A DNA stretch of 64,000 nt from Bacteroidota bacterium (GCA_029560875.1 JAKQKB010000159.1:34389-98388); one strand, 5' to 3'. Counted from the first letter of the stretch, positions 38,899-49,449 are shown. Translations and numbers: made by a program. Notes: generated by a model not told the origin, from the letters alone.

Positions 38899-41215
38899 AA
38901 TAACTGACCAGTTGGTTCAGCTGCTTCTTAACGAAATGGGCAATAACCCTGACGAATTGCCAATTCTCCAGCATGCATTAATGAGAACTTGGGAGTACTG
39001 GATTAATAATACAAATCACGAGCATCCAATAGGAATTAATGAATACGAGGCAGTTGGCAGAATGGAGAAGGCGCTCTCAGTTCATGCAAATGAGGCTTAC
39101 GATGAGATATCGTTTGAGCAAAAAAAGGTTTGCGAGGTTATTTTTAAATCGCTTACCGAAAAGGGTGCAGACAATAGGGGAATTCGTAGACCAACTGCGG
39201 TTAGTGAATTAGCCGTAATTTCGGAGAGTACACCCTCCGAGGTGATTAGAATTGTTGATATTTTCCGTAAGAAAGGAAGAACTTTTTTAACTCCTGGTCC
39301 AAATGTTGAATTAAACGAGAACTCCTATATTGATATATCCCACGAGAGTTTGATGCGTGTTTGGGATAAACTTAAAACATGGGTTGAGGATGAGGCTGCG
39401 GCTGTTAAAATGTACTTACGGCTTGCCGAATCGGCTGAACTTTACGATAGGGGCGAAACATCGCTTTGGGGACCACCCGATTTGCAACTTGCGCTGAATT
39501 GGCGCGAAAAGCAAAAGCCTAACCTGGCTTGGGCTGTTCGGTATAACCCTGCATTTGAGCGTACTATGGTTTACCTCAAAACAAGCGAGGAGGAGTACAT
39601 TGCCGAGGAGGAGAATAAAATACGTTTGCAAAAAAGGGCTATCCGCCGTTCAAGAATAGTAGCGGTAGTATTAGGTACCGCAGCAATTATCTCCATTGGT
39701 CTTGGAATCTTAGCCTTAGTTCAACGTCAGGATGCTTTGAAGGCACAGGATGAGGCTGTTGCCCAAAAAGAGATTGCAACAAAGAATGCAGAAGAGGCTC
39801 AAACAGAGAGAGAAAGAGCGTTAGAGAATGAACGGTTGGCTACAATCCAAAAAGATAGTGCAGAGATACAGAGGAAACTGGCGGTTCAACAAACCATAAT
39901 TGCAAACAGAAACTTACAGGAGGCCGATAAGCAAAGGGCGATTGCTTTACAAAAATCGAACGAGGCTCAGGAGCAGCAGAAAAGGGCTGAGCAGAATGCC
40001 CAAAAGGCACTTGAGGAGCAGAAGCGGGCCGAGCAGGCCAGTAGAGAGGCTGAACGCAGACGTATGCTTTCCATCGCACAGTCCATGGCTGTTAAAAGTG
40101 AACAATTAACTGCCGATACTCTATTGAAAGGATTGTTGGCGTATCAAGCATTCAGCTTTAATAAGGACTTTGATGGTGTTTCGTACGACCCCGATGTTTA
40201 CAAGGCAATGTATTCATCAATAAAACTTTTTAAGGGCGATTTATTTAATGTTTATAGTGGACATACAAGTTTTGTCCGTACAATTTTACAGGTCGACAAT
40301 TTACTTTACTCTGCTGGTAGCGATGGCCAATTAATAACTTGGGATATCGATTCAAAATCCCCCACTGTAATGAACTCGGGTTTATCGATTGTTAAGAAAA
40401 TATTAGTGAACGATAATTTGCTTTACGGAGTTACCGATAATAGATTTTTTACTTATGATTTAAACACCAAGTCATCGGATTTGTACACAATACAACCCAA
40501 TGAAATTAAGGAGTTTTACATTTTACCAAATGATAGTTTATTGGTGGTTTACAATCAATCCATCAATATTACATCAAACTATAGGATGAAGGGGCGTGAG
40601 TTATACCGTTCTAACTCTAGGATTAACGCTGTAAAGTACAGTAAGCAGGACAATCTTCTATTTGTTGCAAATTTGGACGGTAGCATTGTCTTTTGGAGCG
40701 ATGTAATGGCCGAGAGTCCAACCTCCAAAACACTTGCTACTATTGCTCAGGCAAACTGGGGTGATATAGCCTACAATTCCAAAAGGAAAATTTTAGCAGC
40801 AGGGTTGGGCAGTAATGAGGGAACTATTTATTTATGGGATACAAAAGCTGGACAACAATTGAGGGTGTTACGTGGACATACAGCAAAGATATCATCCATA
40901 ACTTTTTCACCTGACGGAAACTATATGGCATCGTCGAGTTTTGATGGTTCTGTTCGGTTATGGAATATGTCCGACCTTAATACTTTGCCTATAGTGCTTA
41001 GCGACCATGATAATTGGGCCACTACAGTTATTTTCTCTAACGATAGTAAGTTTGTTTACACTGGCGATAAACAAGGTTTGATTAGGAAATACCCATTAAA
41101 TATTGAGAATTTCTTACAGGGATATTGCGATTTTCTAAAACGTGACTTAACTGAGGATGAATGGAAGAATTATGTTGGAGAGGATATAGACTATAAACCC
41201 TATAAATGCAAATAG
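38879..41215 (+). CDS. STAND NTPase-WD40 protein, C-terminal part (frameshifted gene)
   Basis: The 778-residue frame begins at a TTG overlapping the G run and has no plausible start of its own; it is the continuation of 38155-38898. It contains the rest of the STAND module (LLLNEMGNNPDELPILQHAL, then DISHESLMRVWDKL), one membrane helix (about 500-521 of the joined protein), and a long charged coiled coil rich in Ala, Glu, Gln and Lys (about 525-650). WD40-type blades follow to about residue 1000, of which the clearest is LRGHTAKISSITFSPDGNYM followed by SSFDGSVRLWNM. The helix would anchor the switch in the membrane with the propeller as ligand or partner sensor. It ends 7 bp before the next gene of the unit. 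Confidence 0.85.
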   Translation: MLLGGAKITDQLVQLLLNEMGNNPDELPILQHALMRTWEYWINNTNHEHPIGINEYEAVGRMEKALSVHANEAYDEISFEQKKVCEVIFKSLTEKGADNRGIRRPTAVSELAVISESTPSEVIRIVDIFRKKGRTFLTPGPNVELNENSYIDISHESLMRVWDKLKTWVEDEAAAVKMYLRLAESAELYDRGETSLWGPPDLQLALNWREKQKPNLAWAVRYNPAFERTMVYLKTSEEEYIAEEENKIRLQKRAIRRSRIVAVVLGTAAIISIGLGILALVQRQDALKAQDEAVAQKEIATKNAEEAQTERERALENERLATIQKDSAEIQRKLAVQQTIIANRNLQEADKQRAIALQKSNEAQEQQKRAEQNAQKALEEQKRAEQASREAERRRMLSIAQSMAVKSEQLTADTLLKGLLAYQAFSFNKDFDGVSYDPDVYKAMYSSIKLFKGDLFNVYSGHTSFVRTILQVDNLLYSAGSDGQLITWDIDSKSPTVMNSGLSIVKKILVNDNLLYGVTDNRFFTYDLNTKSSDLYTIQPNEIKEFYILPNDSLLVVYNQSINITSNYRMKGRELYRSNSRINAVKYSKQDNLLFVANLDGSIVFWSDVMAESPTSKTLATIAQANWGDIAYNSKRKILAAGLGSNEGTIYLWDTKAGQQLRVLRGHTAKISSITFSPDGNYMASSSFDGSVRLWNMSDLNTLPIVLSDHDNWATTVIFSNDSKFVYTGDKQGLIRKYPLNIENFLQGYCDFLKRDLTEDEWKNYVGEDIDYKPYKCK
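38887..38894 (+). other. Poly-G tract causing a frameshift
   Basis: Eight consecutive G's interrupt the STAND gene. One G fewer restores the frame exactly at the conserved ITGP...A helix of the NTPase module. A G run of this length is a typical slippage site for phase variation and also a typical position for base-calling errors. Confidence 0.8.
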
Positions 41216-41222
41216 TTATTAA

Positions 41223-42248
41223 ATGAAAAAATATTTACCCATACTTCTTTTTGTATTATCAGTTAATCTGATTAATGCTCAGAACACATCGATTTGTGCA
41301 GAAACGTTAAAAGAGGCCGAAAGAAAATTCGACGAGGGAAAACTCGACGAGATTCCAAAAATGCTTGAAACTTGTATGAAGGATGGTTTTACAAAGGAGG
41401 AAAAGGCTCGGGCTTACAAACTACTCATTCAAACATACCTTTTTAATGAGCGCTATCAGCAAGCCGATGAGGTGATGCTTAAATTCTTGAACGATTTTCC
41501 TAGTTACTCATTGGCTACAAACGACCCCAAAGAGTTTGTTAATCTTTATGGAACATATAGAACTAAGCCAATATTTAAGTTGGAACTTAAGGGTGGACTT
41601 ACCTTCTGTATGCCAACAATTATTGAGCAATACGGTGTAAGTGATATTAAAACTATAACCCCTACTTATAAGCCAAAAATTGGGTATAACCTAGAGTTCA
41701 ACTACCTTAATTCCTTGTACAAATCCTTCGATTATAGCATTGGGGTTTCTTTAACCATATCCAACTTCGATTATTCCAATAACCCTACAGATTACTCTAG
41801 TGTTTCGGGTTCTTTCTCAAGTTGGCATGTGGGGTTACCCATTGCGGCAAGATATAACTATGTTTTTAAAGGAATTAACCTATTTGCAAAACTAGGCGTT
41901 GAGCCCGTTTATCTGGTTAAGTCGAGTGTGAGTTTAACAAGGCAGGACAATATTATTGGCCGACAGGAACCTTTTACAGGTACCGAGGATTTGCTTGGAA
42001 GTGAGAATAAAATTGACATAAGACCATTGCTCTCCATTGGGGTTTCTTTCAAACTCTGGGATGGATGGCTAAACGTGTCGGGAGGTATTAAGTTTAGCAC
42101 TATGATTCAGGCCAATGACCAGAAACGTTACTCAAATCCAACGCTATTTAATAAGTACTATTTTGTACAGGACGATTTGCTCTTGAATCAATCGCATATT
42201 TCAGTTTCGTACATCCGACCAGTGTATAAACCCAAGAAAATTAAGTAG
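41223..42248 (+). CDS. Periplasmic helical domain plus outer-membrane beta-barrel protein
   Basis: 341 residues. Signal peptide to INAQ; then a helical, TPR-like stretch of about 100 residues (AETLKEAERKFDEGKLDEIP, EKARAYKLLIQTYLFNERYQQADEVM), ending LYGTYRTKP. From about residue 118 the sequence becomes strand-rich (FKLELKGGLTFCMP, FNYLNSLYKSFDYSIGVSL, AARYNYVFKGINLFAKLGVEP) and ends in HISVSYIRPVYKPKKIK, which fits a porin-family barrel. The two-part layout is seen in several Bacteroidota surface systems. It is packed between the STAND gene (7 bp) and the lipoprotein (1 bp), so it is probably the outer-membrane component of the same unit. Confidence 0.75.
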   Translation: MKKYLPILLFVLSVNLINAQNTSICAETLKEAERKFDEGKLDEIPKMLETCMKDGFTKEEKARAYKLLIQTYLFNERYQQADEVMLKFLNDFPSYSLATNDPKEFVNLYGTYRTKPIFKLELKGGLTFCMPTIIEQYGVSDIKTITPTYKPKIGYNLEFNYLNSLYKSFDYSIGVSLTISNFDYSNNPTDYSSVSGSFSSWHVGLPIAARYNYVFKGINLFAKLGVEPVYLVKSSVSLTRQDNIIGRQEPFTGTEDLLGSENKIDIRPLLSIGVSFKLWDGWLNVSGGIKFSTMIQANDQKRYSNPTLFNKYYFVQDDLLLNQSHISVSYIRPVYKPKKIK

Positions 42249-42249
42249 T

Positions 42250-43377
42250 ATGAAGAAAGTATATTATATAATCCTATTTACGAGTATTCTATTTTCGTGC
42301 GAGAAATCAATATCGGATTTTCAATCGAAGAACTTTGTGAAGTTTTTTGGAAGTGGTAACGAAAGTAAAGGGAACGATGTTATAGAACTTACAGGAGGCG
42401 GATATTTGGTAGTTGGTTCTGATTTGGTTAATAGTACCGATTATCAGATTTACGCTTGTAAAATTGATGCCGATGGTAACTTGATTTGGAGCAACACCTA
42501 TGGCGATGGAGCTTTAAAGGACGAAGGTAAAACAGTAAAGGAAGTATCTGATGGTTTTATTATAAGTGGAACATCGGTTGAAACGGGTGGCTTAGTTCAT
42601 TCTTTTTTAATGAAAATAAATCAGTATGGTGATGTTCGGTGGACAAAGTTTGTGGGTAAACAGGATTGTGATATTAGTGTAAACGATATTGTTGTAGAAG
42701 GCACTAGCATTTACCTTGCGGGTAGTTCTGATACTTTGTTGGCTAACAAAACAGACTATTATGTATCCAAGTTAGATACTTCTGGGAATAAAATTTGGGA
42801 TAAGCACTTTCAGATTAGTTTGAATAGTTCATTTCAAAGAGTATTTTCTAATAACGATGAGCTCATACTTGTTGGAACTGATGGAACAACTGGGAAGGCA
42901 TCAATATTCTTAACGCCTAAAACTCATTTTGGAATAAACTCATCAGCGGTAGCTGGTAATAGTAGTGAAGTTGCCGGTGATGCATGCTTTTATGGCAGTC
43001 AGTTATTAGTTCTGCTTAATAACGGAGTAAACAGTTCTGCTTTGGAAAACCTTAATACAGGTTTAAGTCAAGTATGGCGAACCGATGATATTAATAGTAT
43101 TGTTGCCAAGTCGGTTGCCTTGAAAAACGATGGAACAATTATTATTGCTGGCGAAAATACCCTTGAGGGTACTACATATATTAATTTTATTAAGGTTGAT
43201 AATAATGGGGAGGTTTACTATGGAAACGATGTATTCAGAACTTTCCAAGGCAATGTAGGCAAAGTTCTAAAAACTAACGATGATGGACTAATTCTGGTTG
43301 GAACAACAGCTTCAACCTTTGGCAAAACAATTCAGTTGATTAAAACTGATAAGGATTACTTTATGCTCAAAAATTAA
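42250..43377 (+). CDS. Lipoprotein with beta-propeller-like repeats
   Basis: 375 residues. The signal MKKVYYIILFTSILFSC has its lipid-modified Cys at 17. The mature part repeats a pattern like GGGYLVVGSD...KIDADGNLIWSNTYG and DGFIISGTS...MKINQYGDVRWTKF. These are blades of about 50 residues of the type found in SBBP/delta-60-like propellers, and six or seven of them would make one propeller. It should sit on a membrane surface, possibly exposed. It starts 1 bp after the barrel gene and ends 12 bp before the giant T9SS gene, which suggests that these three products work together at the outer membrane. Confidence 0.8.
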   Translation: MKKVYYIILFTSILFSCEKSISDFQSKNFVKFFGSGNESKGNDVIELTGGGYLVVGSDLVNSTDYQIYACKIDADGNLIWSNTYGDGALKDEGKTVKEVSDGFIISGTSVETGGLVHSFLMKINQYGDVRWTKFVGKQDCDISVNDIVVEGTSIYLAGSSDTLLANKTDYYVSKLDTSGNKIWDKHFQISLNSSFQRVFSNNDELILVGTDGTTGKASIFLTPKTHFGINSSAVAGNSSEVAGDACFYGSQLLVLLNNGVNSSALENLNTGLSQVWRTDDINSIVAKSVALKNDGTIIIAGENTLEGTTYINFIKVDNNGEVYYGNDVFRTFQGNVGKVLKTNDDGLILVGTTASTFGKTIQLIKTDKDYFMLKN

Positions 43378-43389
43378 GCAACAATTGTT

Positions 43390-46300
43390 ATGAAAGCAAA
43401 TAGTGTTATAATACTTATTTTACTAACTGTAATAAAGTATTCATCCCTTTGGGCACAACCAACTGTGGGAATAACAAGTGGGGTCTCAAACCCAACCAAT
43501 GCAACTTCTTTTACAGTTACAATAACTTTCAACGAATCTGTTGATGGCTTTGAGGTAGGAGATATTGTTGTGGATAATTGTACATTATCAAGTTTTAACT
43601 CCACAGCAAACCCTGTGTTTACTGTAAGTGTAACGCCAACAAGTGATGGATTGTTAAAGGTAGATGTTCCTGCAGCAGTTTGTACTGCAACAACAGGTGG
43701 TGCAAGTAATCTAGCTGCTACAACTTTCTCTGTTACCTACGATAGTCAAAGCCCTACAGTTGCAATAACATCAACGGAGACAAGTCCTACGAATGCAAAC
43801 CCAATTCCAGTAAGTATAACCTTTAATGAATCCGTTTCTGGTTTTGCAATTGATGATATCACTGTAACTAATGGTTCAGCAGGCAATCTTAGTGGGAGTG
43901 GTGCTAGCTACACTGCCGATATAACCCCAAGCGGTCAAGGAACTGTTTCTGTTGATATTTCAGCGGGAGTTGCAACCGATGATGCCGGTAATGGAAATTC
44001 AGCCGCAACAACCTTTTCAATTACATTTGATAGTCAAAGCCCTACTGTTGCAATAACATCAGCGGAGACAAGCCCTACAAATGCAAACCCAATTCCAGTA
44101 AGTATAACCTTTAATGAATCCGTTTCTGGTTTTGCAATTGGTGATATCACAGTAACGAATGGTTCAGCAAGCAATCTTAGTGGTAGCGGTGCTAACTATA
44201 CTGCCGATATTACTCCTGCAGGAATAGGAACGGTTAAGGTTGATATTGCTGCAGGTATAGTAACCGATGCTGCTGGCAATGATAATACTGCGGCAACGCA
44301 ATTCTCAATTGATTTTGACAACGCAGGTCCATCTGTCAGTATTACAACTACGGCAAATAATCCAACCAATGTGTCGCCAATTCCAATTACTATTACTTTC
44401 AGCAAATCTGTAACGGGATTTTTGGTTGGCGATATATCAGTTACTAATGGAACGGCGGGTAGTCTTAGTGGGAGTGGAACAACCTACACTGCAAATATTA
44501 CCCCATCTGCTCAAGGGGCTGTTGTTGTTAATGTAAACGCCAATGTAGTTCAGGATAATGCAAGTAATGGCAATACGGCTGCTACGCCTCTTAGTATAAC
44601 ATACGATTCTAACGCTCCAACTGTTTCCTCGGTTAGTGTTCCCATTAACGGAATATATACTGAATCGGAAGTAATGAACTTTACCGTAAATTATAATGAG
44701 AATGTGTACGTTAATACCACGGGAGGAACCCCTTATATAACTATTGACTTTAATTCAGGTAATAATAAACCTGCATATTATTCGGGAGGAACGGGGACCA
44801 GTTCTATTGTATTTAGTTATACTGTTCAAGCTGGCGATTATGATAATAATGGTATTAATGTTGATAACACTATTGCTCTTAGTAGTGGAACTATTAAAGA
44901 TTTAGCAGGGAATAATGCAAGTACTTCGCTAAGTAATATTGGAAGTACATCCTCTGTTTGGGTTGATGGTAATGCTCCTGTAGTTGAAAATGTTACAGTC
45001 CCCTCTAATGGCTACTATAAAACAGGACAAAATTTAATTTTTACTGTTAAGTATGACAAAGTAATCACAGTTAGTACTACTAGTGGTACACCTTATATTA
45101 ATGTTACTTTAAATACCGGAGGTACTGTTAGGGCTTACTATTCAGGTGGTTCAACAACTATGTACCTGACGTTTAGCTATACAGTAGTTTCGGGGAATTT
45201 GGATCTTGATGGGATTGTTCTTGGAACAACAATTGTCCGCAACTCCGGAACGCTCAAATACAACACAAATAATGCAGACCTAACGCTAAACAATGTAGCA
45301 AGTACTTCTGGTGTATTTGTAGATGCTGTTCCCCCTGTTATCTCATCAGCTTTAGTTCCTTCAGGTAGTTACGGTATTGGCAGTGTTATTCCTGTAACCA
45401 TTACAGCCGATGCAAATAGTTACATTACCGATGGTGCTGTAACTGTAAACGGGGAGTCGGCTGTTTTTGCAAATATGGGCGATAATACATATAAAGTATT
45501 CTATACCGTTGGTGCTTCGAGCGTAAATAGAAATGCGGTTTCAAATTTGCCCATAAGCATCACACTAAAGGATAATGCTGGCAATACTACAAGTACAACG
45601 AGTGCTACAGTGTCGGGAGGAACTTTATCAATAAATACAAAGCCTACCGTTCGTATAACTGGCTCAACCTCTAAATGCGATTATCCTTGGCAAAAGGTGC
45701 CTATTACGTTTACTTTTACTGGAGTTAAGCCCTATACATTTACATATAATGATGGGACATCGAATTATACAGTCAACAACCACAATGCCGATACTTATGT
45801 TATTGATGTTGTGAGTGGCACGTATACTTTGGTTAACCTAACTGACCAAACTGGTAACACCACAAATGCTGCCTTGGAAAATGCCACAATCACAATAAAC
45901 CCAGTAACTACCCCAATATTTAACGTTACGGCATCTCCATACAATTCCACTGAAGGGAAAGATGAACTCTCTAAGTATGTAAGTCCAACTGGTGGAACAT
46001 TCTGGGGTTCTGGTGTTGGTACTGATGGTTATTTTTACCCTTCGCTTATTGATGTTTCAGGAGGTGCTGTAACCTGTAATTTAAAGTATGCCTACACCAA
46101 TGGGTTTGGATGTAAGGATACTGTTGCTTACGATGTTATTGTAAGAAATGAATCGGTTTACATTAAGGATTTGGCTAGTTTTTACTGTGCCTCAGCAACA
46201 GCTCCTGTATCGGTTATTAGTATTGAAGGTTTAGGGACTATTACTTGGGAGAGTTTTGATATTTCAGGTACCACGCCAGGTGTGGAGTGGACAAGCCTTG

Positions 46301-49300
46301 GAGGACATCGTTATCAGATCGATCCAAAGTTGATATCAACAGGTAACCATATCGTAACATATAGCTATACCGAGAATGATAAAACTTTTACAGTTACCGA
46401 TAATTTTGATATAGTTCGCATATCTAATCCTGTAGATTTTAATGTTCTAAAATTGGCATACTGTAGTAACGATGCAGAGGTGTTGTTAATTGCTGAGAAT
46501 AACTACCCTGAAGCGGTTAAGGGACATTTTTCGGGGCCAATATCGGGTTTCAATTCTGCAACAAACTCTAGTTTGGCAACATTAACACCTACGGCCGCAC
46601 CTAAGGACCAAGACTTTAGTATTTCTTACTTTTTTGAAACTAAGGAAGGATGTATTTCTCCAACAATAACCAAACCCTCAATGGTAAATTCGGTACCTAG
46701 CGTTTCCTTTACCCTTAGAGATAACTATAACTTTGATGAAACTCCTATTGTTCTTACTGGAGATCCTGCCGGAGGAAATTTCTTTGGTGAAATAATTGAA
46801 TTGAATAAAACGCTAAAGCCCTCGCTGATTAATCAGTCCCGTATTGGACAGAATATTGACATTACATATTCTTTTACTAATACTACTACTGGTTGTGTAG
46901 GAAGTTCTGTTGTTCAAACCAAAGTTTATAAAGCCGATGCTCCTATCAACAATCTAAGTTCTGTATACTGTTACGATGATATTAACTTTAATATTACGTG
47001 TGATCCAGGGGTTGGTAGTGATTTTACATTTAGCAGTAAAAAGAATGCATTAACGCAGATAAACGACCATACTGCTCAGTATAGTCTGGCATTGGCAGGG
47101 GAAGGTGTTGATACTGTTTGGTATCGGTATAAAATTAATAGTACTCCCTATGAGATTGCAAAAGCAGTATTTGTAGATTCTATAGGGAATATTGATTTTG
47201 AGATTGATCCAAAATATTGTAATGACGATGATCCTATAATAATTATTGGTCAGCATAGGGTTATGAATGGGACAAATGATTATTCCTACACAGGTGCTCT
47301 TGGTGCATTTCAGAGTAACGCAATTTATGCAAGTTTATCGCCAAAACTTGAAAATCCGGGCAGTTACAATCTAAACTATAAATTCACCTCGGAAAAGGGT
47401 TGTTATAAGGAAATTACAAAAGGTATTCAAATTAATCCTGTATCAGTGGCTACCTTTGAAGTAATTGGAACTTGTCCGAATATCAATGAAGGTATTCAGT
47501 TTGTTAATAATAGTAATGAGCCTGCAGGAGATGCTGTGACTTGGAAATGGACTTTCGAAGACAATGTTAGTACTGAGAAAAATCCAATTTATGCGTTTAA
47601 AACAGCAGGGCTAAAGACAGTTGTACTAACTGCCACTACAGAAACGGGGCAATGTGAAACAGTTGCTTCGCTGCCTGTTACTATTGGTTACAGTGCGAAT
47701 GCTGACTTTAAATGGGATAGAGAATGTTTTACTGGTGATTCTATCCTGTTTTCTGATAACTCGTCGGGAGGAGCTGTGGTATCTTCGCTATGGAGGGATG
47801 AATTAGGTGATACCTTATCCAATAAATTTTCGTTTAAACATAAATTCCCTGGAATTGGAACTTATTCCATAGAGCTATTAATTGAAACAGCGGAGGGCTG
47901 TAAGGATTCAATTACAAAAGAAATTGCTATTCAGAAGTTTATTGATTTTAACTCAAGCAAGGTTTACCTTGATAATTTTGAAGGTGCAACTCAGGATTGG
48001 ATTGCTAAAGGGCTTGCTGACTCCGATTATTCTAGTTGGACTTATGGAACACCCTCGGGCACATACTTTAATTCTGCTGCATCTGGAATAACATCGTGGT
48101 ATACCAATACTGGCCTTGCAAATCAAATTAAAGAATCCTCGCAAGTGCTTAGCCCTTGCTTTGATTTACGAGGCTTAGAAAAGCCAATGGTTAAGTTGAA
48201 TATTTGGTCGGCCCCTGAGAATGGTCGTGATGGTGCAGTCCTTCAGTACTCTATTGATGGTGGAAAGACTTGGTTGAACAGTGCAATTGTGGGCGCTGCG
48301 AATGAGGGGATTAATTGGTATGATCCGGTTAATGTTAGTAGTAAGCCTTTAGGACAATCTGCAGGGTGGAGCGGATCCAACCCTCAGGAAGGATGGAAAT
48401 CCGCGCGCCATAATCTGGATATTATAAAGGATTCGTCCAATGTAAGGTTTAGAATTGTATATGCCAACGACGCAATTAACATTTCACCGTTTAACGGATT
48501 TGCATTCGACGATTTTTGGATTGGGGAAAGGCAGCAGATGGTGTTAACCGAAGCGTTCACCAATGTGGACAACCAGTTCGATGCTGTAAATCTATTTTTG
48601 AAAGATTTCGAGAAGCAGAAACAGAAAGATATTGTTTCTATCCATTATCATACTTCTATCCCAGTTGACGATCCATTTTACAATTACTATTCTGCTGGAA
48701 CAATGTCGCGCGGATTTTACTATGGAGCTGCAAATGCACCTTATGTTTACTCAAATGGTAAAAATCCTTCAAGCATTTCAACATCCGAAACTATAAAAGA
48801 ATACATAAGAGTGGTGGATGAGAAAACCCTTGTTGACCCAATTCTAAATATAACCCAAATTACAGGGAATGTCGGAAATATTCGTGTTGATTTAACGGCT
48901 AATAGGGATATCGATGGCGAGAATCTTGTACTTTACTGTGCATTGGTTAAGGATAGTATTATTTCCAATGGAGGTGAGTATTTTTACAATGTGCTTCGTA
49001 AGTTTTATCCTAGCCCTAGCGGTGTGCCTTTGTCCACTGCAAATTGGCTATCAGGTCAAACCCGAAATCAGGATATAAGCATTAGTTTTGATAATTCAGC
49101 AGAGATTATTGATGCTAAACTTGTGCTTTTTGTGCAAAATACTAGTACTAATGCAATATATCAAACTGCGGTTTATTCTGACCTTCAAACAGTGCTAAGC
49201 ATTAAGCCAATTGATATTAGCAAGAATGTAGACCTATTTCCAAACCCTGCGTCGGATAACGTGATAGTTCAGTGTGCCGAAAGGATTGATAGGATTGCAA

Positions 49301-49449
49301 TATTTGATATTACAGGGAGGATTATTGATGAATACACTCCTGGGCAAGAACAGTACTCTTTGCCTTTGCAAGGATACAAGAATGGCGTTTACTTAGTCAA
49401 AGGTTTTACTAAAAATGGACAGTTTGTGAAAAAACTGGTTAAGCACTAA
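43390..49449 (+). CDS. Large T9SS-secreted Ig-like repeat protein
   Basis: 2019 residues. Signal peptide to LWAQ; four bacterial Ig-like repeats of 96 residues (about 22-405; key motifs NPIPVSITFNESVSGFAI and YTADITPSGQGTV); two further repeats with YYSGGTG and YYSGGST; then a series of SprB-like/PKD-type units, one clear PKD (WKWTFEDNVSTEKNPIYAF), a MAM/concanavalin-like module (about 1520-1690) and a thiol-oxidoreductase-like Omp28 stretch (about 1700-1920, HYHTSIPVDDPFYNYYSAGT). It closes with a T9SS sorting tail (VDLFPNPASDNVIVQ to KKLVKH). The protein should be displayed on or released from the cell surface. As last gene of the eight-gene unit it is the likely surface output or receptor of that system. 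Confidence 0.87.
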   Translation: MKANSVIILILLTVIKYSSLWAQPTVGITSGVSNPTNATSFTVTITFNESVDGFEVGDIVVDNCTLSSFNSTANPVFTVSVTPTSDGLLKVDVPAAVCTATTGGASNLAATTFSVTYDSQSPTVAITSTETSPTNANPIPVSITFNESVSGFAIDDITVTNGSAGNLSGSGASYTADITPSGQGTVSVDISAGVATDDAGNGNSAATTFSITFDSQSPTVAITSAETSPTNANPIPVSITFNESVSGFAIGDITVTNGSASNLSGSGANYTADITPAGIGTVKVDIAAGIVTDAAGNDNTAATQFSIDFDNAGPSVSITTTANNPTNVSPIPITITFSKSVTGFLVGDISVTNGTAGSLSGSGTTYTANITPSAQGAVVVNVNANVVQDNASNGNTAATPLSITYDSNAPTVSSVSVPINGIYTESEVMNFTVNYNENVYVNTTGGTPYITIDFNSGNNKPAYYSGGTGTSSIVFSYTVQAGDYDNNGINVDNTIALSSGTIKDLAGNNASTSLSNIGSTSSVWVDGNAPVVENVTVPSNGYYKTGQNLIFTVKYDKVITVSTTSGTPYINVTLNTGGTVRAYYSGGSTTMYLTFSYTVVSGNLDLDGIVLGTTIVRNSGTLKYNTNNADLTLNNVASTSGVFVDAVPPVISSALVPSGSYGIGSVIPVTITADANSYITDGAVTVNGESAVFANMGDNTYKVFYTVGASSVNRNAVSNLPISITLKDNAGNTTSTTSATVSGGTLSINTKPTVRITGSTSKCDYPWQKVPITFTFTGVKPYTFTYNDGTSNYTVNNHNADTYVIDVVSGTYTLVNLTDQTGNTTNAALENATITINPVTTPIFNVTASPYNSTEGKDELSKYVSPTGGTFWGSGVGTDGYFYPSLIDVSGGAVTCNLKYAYTNGFGCKDTVAYDVIVRNESVYIKDLASFYCASATAPVSVISIEGLGTITWESFDISGTTPGVEWTSLGGHRYQIDPKLISTGNHIVTYSYTENDKTFTVTDNFDIVRISNPVDFNVLKLAYCSNDAEVLLIAENNYPEAVKGHFSGPISGFNSATNSSLATLTPTAAPKDQDFSISYFFETKEGCISPTITKPSMVNSVPSVSFTLRDNYNFDETPIVLTGDPAGGNFFGEIIELNKTLKPSLINQSRIGQNIDITYSFTNTTTGCVGSSVVQTKVYKADAPINNLSSVYCYDDINFNITCDPGVGSDFTFSSKKNALTQINDHTAQYSLALAGEGVDTVWYRYKINSTPYEIAKAVFVDSIGNIDFEIDPKYCNDDDPIIIIGQHRVMNGTNDYSYTGALGAFQSNAIYASLSPKLENPGSYNLNYKFTSEKGCYKEITKGIQINPVSVATFEVIGTCPNINEGIQFVNNSNEPAGDAVTWKWTFEDNVSTEKNPIYAFKTAGLKTVVLTATTETGQCETVASLPVTIGYSANADFKWDRECFTGDSILFSDNSSGGAVVSSLWRDELGDTLSNKFSFKHKFPGIGTYSIELLIETAEGCKDSITKEIAIQKFIDFNSSKVYLDNFEGATQDWIAKGLADSDYSSWTYGTPSGTYFNSAASGITSWYTNTGLANQIKESSQVLSPCFDLRGLEKPMVKLNIWSAPENGRDGAVLQYSIDGGKTWLNSAIVGAANEGINWYDPVNVSSKPLGQSAGWSGSNPQEGWKSARHNLDIIKDSSNVRFRIVYANDAINISPFNGFAFDDFWIGERQQMVLTEAFTNVDNQFDAVNLFLKDFEKQKQKDIVSIHYHTSIPVDDPFYNYYSAGTMSRGFYYGAANAPYVYSNGKNPSSISTSETIKEYIRVVDEKTLVDPILNITQITGNVGNIRVDLTANRDIDGENLVLYCALVKDSIISNGGEYFYNVLRKFYPSPSGVPLSTANWLSGQTRNQDISISFDNSAEIIDAKLVLFVQNTSTNAIYQTAVYSDLQTVLSIKPIDISKNVDLFPNPASDNVIVQCAERIDRIAIFDITGRIIDEYTPGQEQYSLPLQGYKNGVYLVKGFTKNGQFVKKLVKH
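43455..44606 (+). repeat. Four tandem 288-bp Ig-like repeats
   Basis: Units begin near 43455, 43743, 44031 and 44319. The second and third are almost identical at the DNA level in their first 110 bases (both contain CCAATTCCAGTAAGTATAAC); the first and fourth have diverged. The unit is 96 codons, so changes in copy number keep the frame. Recent duplication inside the surface protein gene is the simplest reading. Confidence 0.8.

Noticed and set aside
43455..44606. CRISPR-like array
   Set aside because: The repeats are 288-bp coding units with no spacers; they encode Ig-like domains.
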